This document shows positions 10,001 to 22,000 of a DNA stretch of 64,000 nucleotides, one piece after another. The stretch's first letter is position 1. The number at the start of each line of letters is the position of its first letter. The notes beneath the pieces were generated by a model. The model was not told the origin of the DNA. It saw only the letters and a program-made list of their open reading frames with translations, and ran no database searches. The position numbers and the translations under genes are program-made. Origin of the DNA: Oryzias latipes (lineage: Eukaryota > Chordata > Actinopteri > Beloniformes > Adrianichthyidae); contig NC_019867.2 in the NCBI RefSeq assembly GCF_002234675.1, forward strand, positions 31,686,614-31,750,613. The letters are read 5' to 3'.

Positions 10001-13000
10001 GGAGAGACCACCTTTATGCCGGCGAGCTCCACATTGTTTCAGCTGGTTACAGCCGTCATCAGTGTGTGAACGGGTGTGTGCCGCATAAGTCCACGCCATT
10101 TACCATCTCTGTCAGCCAATCCTAGACCGGGGAGAGGGCGAAGAAGCACAGTCAGGTGAGGTGAGGGTGTTAAAGAGCCTAAATCAGGCAAAATCAACTT
10201 TTTGAGCCTTTAAGCTTATTATATTGTTCATTCCTCACAAAAACAACCCCAAAGTGCTATTTTGATCCATTCCTGCATTTCTGAGCACCAGACATCACAA
10301 AGTGAGGAACAGCCCCTTCCAGGAAGAGTCTGTGCTGCCGGCCCCGCCCCCAGGCTAACGCACACGCCCACTTTCTCAGTGGAGCTAGCAGTGATAGACT
10401 TAACGCTTTCATTTCCTATGAACATCCATCTTTGGAAAAGTTCGGATGTTCGTTTTCGTGGGAGAAACGCAGCTGGATGACGCCATGAAATGGGTGGACC
10501 CACAAGGAGCAAAAGACGGAGCCTCAGTGATCAAGTCGTCTGTCTTCTGGGTAAAAAATGAGCTGCGAAAGTAACTTATATTCCATCAAAATACAAGAGG
10601 CGATGCATGTGAAGTAAGAAGCTTTGAAGTCCAGTTGCTATGACTGGACTTTGAGACTCCAGGCTTTGAGCGTGTAGCCTCTGATGCTCCAGGAACAGGG
10701 TTGACCCCATCCGAATAGGAAACTGGCAGCTGGGGGGGAGAACGGCTGGATCATGGAAGCCCGACTCTGCTGGTTACAGTTCCTCTGCTGACACGGTTGT
10801 CTCTGTGGTTCTGACTGCAGTCGGGCTGAGAGGAACCACAACCTGAAGGACATCAGCATGTTCTGACTTCATGCGTGTTTGCTCTGCAGACACTGGATAA
10901 GTGTGAAGTGTGCAGCCGCCATGCTGCAGCCGCCATGCTGCAGCCGCCATGCTGCAGCTGCAGCATGGCGGCGGCAGGGTGGCGCTCAGAGTTGGGCTCC
11001 TCACAGAAGAGCTGAGGAACCTGACAGCCTTTGTCCACACAGCTTTGATAGAGCAGCTCAGTTCTATTTGAATGTGGCTGCATTCAAAGCAGTCCTGCTG
11101 GGGGGGGTGAGATAAGAGGTGCAGCCTTTTTGTTGGACTGCCTGAGCGTCTGGACCGTGGTGGAGGCTCTTCTGGTGGTGAAGTTTAGGATGGGGATGTT
11201 GCGGTTTCAGTGTGGAAGCACCATCGCTGTGGGGGGGGGGGGGGGGGGGGGGCTTGCGGGGCTTCTTATTTTTGCTGGAAGTGTGTGTGTGTGTGCTCCA
11301 CCTGCGGTGTCAAAGGAGTGCAGCACCAAAGTGTGACGAGTCGTCCACGTGTCTGCCTTCTCCATCTATCTGTGACTTCTGCGTTTGTCAGTGAGTCACC
11401 CTCCTCTGCTGACGTCTCCCTCCCTGTTGCCATGGTGATTGTCATGGCAACAAGTGTCCAGGTTCCACCAGAGATGAGAGGGGATCTAGCGAGGAAGCTG
11501 GAGGAGGTAACATGGACGGCCTCGCTGTGTTTCTGTGCTGCGCTGCTGCAGAGGTGTGCAGGCAGCGAGACGGATCTGGACGGATCTGCAGCTCATGTTG
11601 ATAACACCTGCCAACCACAGGGGGGCGGTTATGATGCAGTGAGGGGAGGCCGTGATGTAAGATGAGACTAATAAATCCCAAAAAAGGTGTCCTCTTGTGC
11701 GTTGTTGTTGAGTTTGTGTGATGAACACAAACTACTGAAAATGGAGTTTTTCTGTTTGAGAAAATTCAGCTTGAAATCTGTTTGATTCCATCTTTTCTTG
11801 CGTTTCATCTACTGTGGAAAAGAGACGCTGATCCTCTCCGATTCAGACAACCCCCCCCAGACACAGATGATCCTCTCCTGACACAGAGCTCAAGTGAAGG
11901 TGGTATGGGAAAGCTGTGGTTGCTCAAAAGCAGCTCCACTATGTGTTTTGCCTCAGCAGGGTCGGACCTGTGCCCCCGCAGTTTGGACTGTGCTCGCGCC
12001 GGGCGCCACTTCTGCCAGCCTGGGAGCTCCCGCTGTGGCCCCTGCCTGCGCCCCCTGGTGGAAGACTCCTACGGTCGCTGCATTGTCAGGAGGAGACATG
12101 GTCATCCATCTGGTAAGACTTTTGAAGCGGAGGGAAGTTCATCAGCTGAAATTGGGGTTGCCACGGTGATGCAGAGCGGGTCCCATTATCTAACTTCCTT
12201 CACTTTTCAGCAGCAAACCTGACATGAAACTATGCTAAATACTGATTTCAATCATTCCCTCCAGTCTCAGAGGACAGCTTCTGGAACCACCAGCTCCCGT
12301 CCACCTGAAGGTTCAGGACTCTGAAACAGCCGCGTTCCTGTCTTTCATTCGCTCTTGTTGCCGTCCAGCATCCTCCCCAACGCGCCAACACTGAGGCCTA
12401 ATTTAGGCTTCATGTGCACGTGTCTCACACTTTGAGACATGTCTGTGGAAGAGTGTGAGGAGTGGACTCCCCGTTGGTGTTTAAAAATGTGGAAACAACA
12501 GTTCACTTTTCAGATCTGGTTTTACGGTTCTGTATATACAGGATATTCATTGTTTAAAGGGTCAGACTCTGAAAGGACTTTTTTTTATTTAGTACCTGTG
12601 ATGCCAGGAAATCATCAACTGTTTAGAAATAAGATACAACTCAATATTTGTCGATCCCCCATCAGAGAAATGAGCTGGTAATCAGCTGACAGGAGAAAAC
12701 CTCTGGCTTCCCTGGAGCAGAGACCAGATTGGCTTGTTTTTAGCATTTACCTGGGGATGTTCACAATGTGCCTGCTGTGCTGCTGAAGGAGTAACACCAC
12801 CACTTCTTTTGCTTTGTCCAGAGGCTCAGGAAGAGTTCCTCTCCTACCAGCCACCAGGAGATGCTTATGAAGTATTTTCCTCCTCTTCCTCTTTTACACC
12901 CTGTCCAGTACCTGAGAAAACTGAGAGATGGAGCCTCCACAGCTTTATTGTTACTACAGTGATGTAGTGACCCTGCTAACCTCATCTGTCAGTCTGTCCG

Positions 13001-16000
13001 TCACCACAGTAAACAAGGAGCCTTAAAGCTTATCCTAGGTTAAGTCCCGCCTCCACCTGGAACTCCTCTGTCTTCCAGCTCTCTTTTATGTCCTGAACAT
13101 CTCCAATGTTCTTCTGTGTCACTCCAGACTTCCTCATCCAAACTACTCGTCATCTTCCTCACCACCAGAGTCATCCTCACATCACATCCTTTGCTGTCTG
13201 GATAAACTCTCCCCAGCCGTGTCTAAGCATCGATCTCTCAGATTACAGTTTGAACGAGAGGGAATGAACCTGTGATCTCCCCCTCTCCTCCTCCTCCTCC
13301 ATCACTTACCATATTTTGGGTATCTTCCATTTCCCCTCGTCTTCGTCTTAACAAAACTTTTGTTTTCCTGGCATTGATATGATGATGATGATGGCTGGTC
13401 CAAGCAGCGCCGCGATTGGGTGACAGAGAATGGCTTCTGATTGGTCATTTGGGGTTTCTCACTGTAGATCAGTGATCGCGCTCGTCTGTGGGCGTGGTGT
13501 TTCACACACAGACGAAGCTTTTTTACGGAAGACAATTTTTTTCTACAAAACTGTTTTCACACACAAAGAATTCTTATTACAAGTACAAAACTTTTACAGA
13601 TGGAGTCATTTTTTCTACAGTTACATAGCATCTGTACAGACACACAAATCTCTTCTTATTAGTACGAAACCTTTTTACGGATGGACAACACCTTTGCAAC
13701 AAACCTGACTTTATACAGATTCTCTCCCTCTTGGGACCAGCCTGCAAAAGCAGTGGATTGTGCCCCCTTGTGGTTGCATTAGGAATCAACCTTTGGCTTG
13801 AAATTATTCTTTTGATACTCAGTATCAAGGCATTGGTAGGTGCTTAAAAACTAGGTACCAAGCCATAAATGAGAAAGTCTGAAGGGTGACTGAAACATGT
13901 TACCGGGTTGGGTGTAGGATTGGAGGTTAGAGGTGAGTTTGGCTGCCTGAGCATGTGCAGAACACACTTTGTCTTCTTTCCAGGTAAAGGGACTTCTTAC
14001 CCTGAGCTCGATGAGGAGATTGACTTCCTGTCTGCCATCATCAGCGAGCAGGGGACCGAATCTCTGGTTTCAGGTACGGAGCAGACCACAGCTTTACTCA
14101 GATGACTTTGAAACCTAACACTGCTAATGTCACAGGAACCTGAAATTCTGCTTTATAGCAGCCACAGTCTCCCAGCCTCAGGACGTCAGACCAGATGCCA
14201 ATCAAACTGCAGAGGTGCCCACCAGCCAAGGTCACCTGTCAAGCAGTTGGGCTCCACCCACCACCACAAACCACACCTCCATTCCTCCCAGAGATCCCAT
14301 CATCCTCCCCTACCCTTCCAGTGACCGTGTGTTTGTCAGTAAGTGCAGATTTAAGACACGTTAACCTCAAAGGAAATCCAGCAGCTAAAACTAGGATTTG
14401 TGAGTTTCTGTTCTCTGGGGATCTAGTTATCTCCTGTTTCGGACAAAGAACATAACTCTTTTTCTTAACACAACATGGGTTGTGAAAGACGGCAGTCTTT
14501 GCCCATGAGGGGCAGAGGCAGGTTGCCCCAGGGGGGGTAGATCATCCTGGATGCTGTTCAGTAATGCAGCACCAGCTCTGATAGCTTGTGGGAGAAATAA
14601 ATACCAAGATATTTGACATGATTTGACCGGCATGGAGAGTCTTTACTACTGTTCAGTCACATCTCAGTCTGAGATGGAGGAGACTTCACTAATATGTTTT
14701 CTGTTTCTCAGATTTATTGTGAATTTTGTAGAAGTAATATGTCGTAAAGACTTCTTTTGTGATTAGTGTGTTTAGATACCTTTCTTGAATCTTACTTTGA
14801 ATCAACCTCTGGCTGCAGCTCTTATTGCTGCAGCCAGAGGTTGATTCAAAGTAGCATGAAGACGAGGACAGTGGGCGGCCCCGTCTGCTTCCTCTTTAAC
14901 AACAAACCTTTTGGGAAAATCGTACTTTTCCAAAAGCGAACATTTATTTTGACAGGCCTCCTCCATTGCCTCCCAACCAGCTGTTCATGTGATGCTGATC
15001 TGACCTGCATCCAGATTCCTCCATGGCTGCAGTGCAGTCAGTGAACAAGACAACTCTCAGGGGGGTTCAGAGATGCCACCAGGCTTTAGGTTTATCTCAG
15101 GGTCTTTTCTAGCATCAAAACCTTTTTTCTGATCATTTCTCAGCACAGAGAGCTTCAAAGCGGAAACACAGTTTGAATTGAAGTCCTGTGTGACCTCATT
15201 CTTGACGCAAACCGTCTACCAAAGATTTCACAGAGCAGCTAATCAGAGCAGTTTGGGTGAAAGGATTTCTTTGTGAGCTTCATGCTGAGAAACCGTCAGA
15301 TAGATCCTGATTTCCCTTTCTGGGAACAAACAGCAGAGCTGAGATGTGGCATTCATTTATTCATCTAGGTCAAGCAGTGGGGGTCGTCAGCAACTCCCAG
15401 GCTGACGCCCACAGCAGCGCCCCCTCTGCCGAGCTGTCCTGCCGAAACCATGTCCTCCTTGGACATACGGAGACCTGCTCTGCTGTCTCTGCCCCTGACT
15501 GTCTGTTTTTATCTTTTCCTAGTCATCAGCAGCGTCTTCATTGCGGCCGGGGGGCTGGTGTTACTCGTAGCGGGGGCCTGCTGGCTCAGGTAAGCCGTTT
15601 CTCAGTGGGACCGTGGCTCTGCCTTCCACATGAGAGCTTGCAGGCTTCTTTTGATGCTTCAGAACTATTGGACAGTGAGGATTGTGGAGCTTTATCGTTC
15701 GGTCTCATCTGTTGTGTGTCTTTGATGGAGTCGACATCTTTAACACAGTGGTCGTCTTGATTTGTGGCATTCAGAGTCTACAAGACCAGACGGATGATTG
15801 GAATGTAAAAAAGCACAAAAACACACTTTCTGACGTAAACAAAAGCAAACTGAGCAGAATCGACAAGAAAATACTAATTTCTAGTCTACAGGTGACAATA
15901 GACTGTGCTGCTTAGATGCTGACACACCCACCAACAGGAGGTCAGGGCGGACGGCGCCTTCTGGGTTCTCTCTTCTTTAGCTTTTTATAAAAATTTCTCT

Positions 16001-19000
16001 TTTTTTTGTGTTTTTTTTGTGTATTTTCTTATTATTCATAGGGCTTATTTTATTATTTTATTGCATATGTGAGAATTGGTGTTTTTGCGTTCTTGTTTGT
16101 TTTAATGTACATCACCTTAAGCTGTTCTTTGCTTTTTCATGAAAGGTGCTTTGGAAATAGAATTAATTTGAATTTAAATACTGTAACGTATGCCATTGGA
16201 AACGCATACACGCCAATCTGCTAAAGCTCTGGAGTCTTATTTTGAAAAGAGCTGCACAGGAAATGGCAAAAACTATAAATAAGAAATGAAGATGGAAGTC
16301 CTTCACCTGTGTCTGCTGTGTGCTGATGTGGCCCACCACCAGCCCTGCAGCCTCCTTATCTGGGAGCTTTGACACAGTACCCCCTCCCCTCCCCCCTTTA
16401 TTATTATTATTTTTTATCACACACTAACCTATTACTGACCTCTGAATGACATCCGGGCTTCATCTGAGTGTCATTTGTTGCCATGATCAAGGTAATATTG
16501 TGGGACAGATGTGGGCCGGCTGTGGTGCAGTAGTAGGGCAGTCCACCCATGATCATACTATTGCAGGTTCGATTCCCGCCTTGCACACCCATGAGTCGAT
16601 GCATCCTTGGGCAAGACACTGAACTTCCACCTTGCCCCTGGTGGTGTGCAGGGGCCTCATTTATAAAACTTTGCGTAGGATTTGCGTCAGAAGTGGCGTA
16701 CGGATGAAACATAGGACGTGCGTACGCACAGAAATATTCGGAGTTATAAAACCGTGCGCACGCACATCCTACGCATCTTTCCCTTAATAAATCACAACCG
16801 ATTCTAAATGCTGCGCAGCTTTAGCGGCTTCATGACACGCCCATAGTTGCCCATAAATAGTCCGTGAAACGCCCACAAATGAATATTCATTGATTATGAA
16901 AACATGGCAAACACAGAGAGGAAATGAAAAAAAACGTAACTTCACTCAATGTGAAGTAGAAGTTATCGTTGGCGAGGTGGAAAAGAGGAGAAGAATGTTG
17001 TTTGGAGGGCCCAGTGTGGGCATTACTAATGCCAAAAAGGCACGTGAGTGGCAGACGGTGGCAGACGCCGTAATGCTGTAGCCTCACAACCTCGGACCGT
17101 GGCCGTAGAAATAAAAAAGAGAAGGTCGGACATCAAAGTCAAGGCAAAAAAACGTCTAGCGCTGTACCCCCCCCCCCCCCCCCCACACACACACACCCGT
17201 GTCTGCCACGGGTGTGTGTGTGTGTGGGGGGGGGGGACACCGGAGCTGACCCCTCCTGATGAGAGACTGGCGGCAATAATTGGGGAATCCCAACGCGCCT
17301 GATGCGGCGGGGCCTGTCCACACACACGTACATTCTAATGTTACACACATACCTGTTGGCTCCAAAAATGTTTACATACACATCTAAACATGTACACCAT
17401 ACAACTACAGTTCACACACTCTTACTCATGCACACAAACCAACACACGTAAATCATTTCTGGAAAGTGGGCGCCACTCCGCTGGCGCTTTTCTTCAGTGT
17501 TGACAAAGGTGTTCTAATGCTGTGATGTAATCACTCTGGGGGCGGGGTTTAAAGCCTTGCAGTTGAAGGCTCGTGTACAGCAGTCAGACCCTGCCAAGGT
17601 TCATGGTTCATAATAGAGTGTTTGTGTTGCTCGGCTGCAGGTAGTTTTCCATTAACCCTGGTGCTAGCTTGTGGGGTCCCAACGTTAACGTGCCTCCAAG
17701 GCATGTTAATGTTGGGAGTGGGGTCATCTGGACCCCACAAGATGGCACAAGGGTAAAGCTGGACCTGCAGGGAGGAGAAGTCTGCTGACCCCCCACCCCC
17801 TCTGGGGGAAAGGATAAAAAAGAACCAAACGGTATTCCACCGGACAATTTGAGTGATTCTCTACGGATGACCAGCACAGAGTCTCTGTGCTTCAACCAGT
17901 AAATGAGCTCGTTCTACCTGTTGGCGACATTCCTGCCATGACTGACCGGAGCAGGTGTCCTCTTTCATCCACCGCAGAATGAACCCTCATTACGGAGAGG
18001 ATGAGGTCTGACGGGGCCCTAGAGACCTTCAGAGTGATTCTAACAGCTTTCTTCTGTGTCAGATTACAGAAAGGCCTGCGTCTCACTCAGAAGGTGGACT
18101 ATCCCGCTTACGGACTGATGAGAGCCCAGAACATCTGCAGCTTTGTGAGTAGAAAACATCAGAAATGTAGAAATAACCAAACTGAGGGCATGTTCTCGTC
18201 AGTTTAAACTCGTGTTTGTTTAGGGAAGAGTTGCTGGTTTAAATCCCTCTCATAGACAGATGCACAGTTTAGTTTTCAAAGAGGAAAAAAAAATCCCACA
18301 AGATACTGTATTTGAGTAAAAAACAGAGATGTTTGTGATGTTTCCTCTCCCAAAACAGTAGGTAGCAGGAAACGTGAAACTGTTTTGAATTTAAAATTAT
18401 ATGGAGAAAAACTGGAGGAAGTGCAGAGTTTTAGATAATTGGGAGTTCTATTTGATACAAAGTTGAAATGGAGAGAAAATATTGATAGTATAGTAGGGAG
18501 ATGTAAGAAAGTCATAAATATATTGAGGTGCTTGAAAGGCACTGGGTGGGGAGCTAGTGACCAGGCTTTAAAACAAATATATGTTACAATAATGGGTCAG
18601 TCACAGATTATGGAATTATTGTTTACAATTCAGCTTGCAAAACTCTGTTGCATAGTTTTTTTTTTTCCAGTTTTACTGAACATAATATCAAAGACTGTTA
18701 CATAATGTAGGGGGTCATTCAAAATCAGGCGTTGAGAATATGTACTGGGGCTATGAGCTCAACTCCTGCTGTGTCATTACAAGTTGAAATGGGGGAAATA
18801 CCATTGAATCTCAGAGTTAAACCACTGCTGCTTTAATTTTTGGGTGAACATACGGGGTAGTGCAGATGAAGAACACATGGTTAGCAGAGCTACTGCTCCC
18901 TGTTGGGAAAGTGGGAGTGGGAAAAACGAAAGTGTTGCTTGGAAATGAGCTAGATTAGAGAGAGGAACAAAGAGTCATGGTAAAACCCTAGTTAAGACGT

Positions 19001-22000
19001 TTTTGTATCCGGCCACTCCCTTCTGGATTTTTTCAACCTCCACAGGAAGATGGAGGGTAGCAAAGGGAAGGGAAACTGGGATGAAATCCCAGCAGACGGT
19101 TAGACACGGCCTCATTTATCCCCATTTATACAGATGGATCTAAAGACCCAGACACAAAGGACTGGTTTTTCTGTCTGTATCCCTACATTGGGAAAATATG
19201 TCGGAATCAAGACGTCAAAGGATCTTTCAGTTTTTGCAGTTGAAATGTTGGCAATATCATATAGTTTACACTGGTTAGAATTGGAGATGGTATAATATGT
19301 TCAGACTCATTATCAGCATTGATGTCCTTGAAATCTTTTTCTTCTGAAAGCAGATCAGATCCAATGGATGAAATTTATTGAAGATAAGCATCAGATTTAT
19401 GTGGGTACCAGCACATCGGGGGGTGGAGGGAAATGAAATGGCTGATTTTCTGGCAAAACGGGCCTTGAAACAGAGTATAGAGATGGAAATTCCTTTAGGC
19501 AGAACGGAAATTAGGGCGATTAGGAGGCGTATTGTGGAAGAATGGCAGAAACAATGGGAAAGAGAGATGAAAGGTCGATATTATTCATTATTCAAGACAA
19601 AGTGGGGAGAGGAATGAATATTAGAGTAAACACCAGAGATCACGGCATAATATCACGGTTGAGGATGGGACACACTGCTCTAAATAACACATTACATCTG
19701 ATAGGGAAACATCCAACTGGTGTGTGTGAGTGTGGGAAAGGGGAAGAATCAGTGGAGCACATTCTGTGTCATTGTGAATTGAATGGGGAAGAAAGACGAC
19801 AGCTGGAGAATAGAGTACGGTTGATAAAAGGTGAACGGCTGAGTTTGAAGAAGCTTTTGGGAGGGGAGGAGAATTTAAATGGTGCAATTATAGGTTCTTT
19901 GAGCAGAACCAGATTATTTAGGAGAATATTGTTGTTTTTTTAAGTTAGGTAGTCCCCCACTCCGCCCCATACTCCAATACAGTAGGTGGCAGTAGTGCAC
20001 CTTGTTGTTGATGCCTCCTGCCATTTAAACTACAAGAAGAAGAAGCAGATTTTTTTTTTTTTGGGGGGGGGGGGTTAATCCTGTCTGAACAGAGCAACAT
20101 CAACAGACAACCAAGCGGGCTCTGGGGTCAAGGCAAGGCGGCCTTTGGTTCAGCTTTGGTAACACCAGCGGCTCCAGTAACAGAACGGGTCAGAAGTTCT
20201 GTTGGGTTTCTAATAGCAGCTGCCCGTCGTTAGGAATCTTCAGAACTTTTCTGTTGAACAAATGTGGACCAAGACGGTTGGTTTGTTCAAATTCTGAATG
20301 AAATCCTCTCTGCTGGGATGTTGACCCTCATCCTCTGAAAAATGAGAAATCTCCGACACCATGCTGGAGTGTGACCCCCCCCCCCCCCCCACACACACAC
20401 ACACACCCCCCGTGTTGTTTTCCAGCCTGGGGATAAGAAGCTGGCCCACAACGCTCAGATGTACCACTACCAGCACCAGAAGCAGCAGATGCTCTCCATG
20501 GAGAGGTGAGTCATCCTTGTCTGCTGGGCTTTTTACCAACAAAGACAAACGAATGAAAGGAAAGGAAAGCTTGATTTTTACTATGTTGACCTAGAATGGA
20601 CAATAGAATGCAGCTTTTGTTGGTCAAACATGTCTGACATTATTTCAGTTTTATCTTTCCTTTATGATATGATAAAAGGATCAACTGAGATCTACCTGGA
20701 AGTGCTCCTTTGGATTCAGCAAATGTCGTTTCAGACACTCACCGACATTACGACAGAACAGCTGCACCCAACCGTCCGAACCGTTGGGTTTCACTGCTGC
20801 AGCACTGCTTTTATTAAATATGCTGCAAAACTGACTGTTGGCAGTTGAAATCCCATGGAGGAATTTGGAAGCTTTCTTAAATGAGTTCATTGTTTTATGG
20901 AACATTTAAGTTTCTTTTGGTTCTGGAGGGAAGTTCAGGTGATAAATGTCTGTTTACCTAACTTGGACTGGATAATAAACACCTGTGTGGTGATGTCCGT
21001 TGGGTGTTTGGAGAGCCACATGGTACAGTGTTGTTCTGACGAGGTTCTGGTGTCTTCAGCACATTAGCATCTGCACCCAGAGGTCACCGAGGTCCATGAT
21101 GAAGACAAACACAAGGTTGTCCTTCATATGGATCTACTCCTGGTCCAGTTGTTGGAGAAAAGCCATTGCAACTCAACTCAACTCAACTTTATTTATAAAG
21201 CACTTTAAACAGAACAAGGTTCACCAAAGTGCTGAACAACACAAAAATTAATAAAAGCACATGAAAATATAAAGCACAAAACACATAAAATAGGTCCGGA
21301 TTCCAACTCAGTTAAAAGCCAAAGTGAAAAAATATGTTTTAAGAGCAGATTTAAAAATACTAAGTGAGTCTATCTGTCTGAGGTACAGGGGCAATTTGTT
21401 CCAGATTTTTGGTCCGAAGACCGAGAAGGCTCGGTCACCTCTCAGTTTTCTCCTGGTCTTCGAGACGACCAGCTGTGTCTGATTTGTTGACCTAAAGGAG
21501 CGGGGAGGAGTGTACACCTGAATCAGGTCAGACAGATATTTTGGAGCGAGTCCATGGAGACTGCAGTGTGTAGTTGACACTGTTGTTACTGTCAGACCAA
21601 AGTGTGGAAACACTTCTTAGTGTTTTATATTTGTTCTCTCATGTTCTCCTCTTGTTGACATGGTCTATAAACCAGCATCTCCTGCATGACAGGTGTCGGG
21701 TGCAATGCTTTCCTGTGGTGCCTGACAAGCCTTTACTACTTTCCCTTCCTGTTCTTTCGGTGTGTTCTCTACCTGAATACACATTTCCACCCGGATTGTC
21801 TAGTTCAGCTTGAGTCTCATTCTGCAGAATGCTGGAGGTGTGTTTGACCATTGGCCAGATGTTTTCCACCTATGGTTTTCTCCTGAACCATCAGGTTACA
21901 CGTGCCCTGACTGTTATCAACATTTGGTGTCTTATCGTTTGGAATTAAAATGTTTGTATTCCATTGAACTACAGGTAACAGATAAACGGTTGTAGTGGCC

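Larger units (their letters stand above)
9389..11959 (+). other. NPDC1 intron 1, distal part
   Basis: Non-coding. It holds G-homopolymers (about 9669-9684 and 11231-11252) and a dispersed repeat at about 10190-10540 that recurs at 35745-36420. It also holds three 14-bp direct repeats running into a palindrome at 10911-10972. No exon was found. Confidence 0.6.

Noticed and set aside
16514..16590. Functional tRNA gene
   Set aside because: It has A/B boxes but poor stems and a SINE body, so it was called as a SINE.
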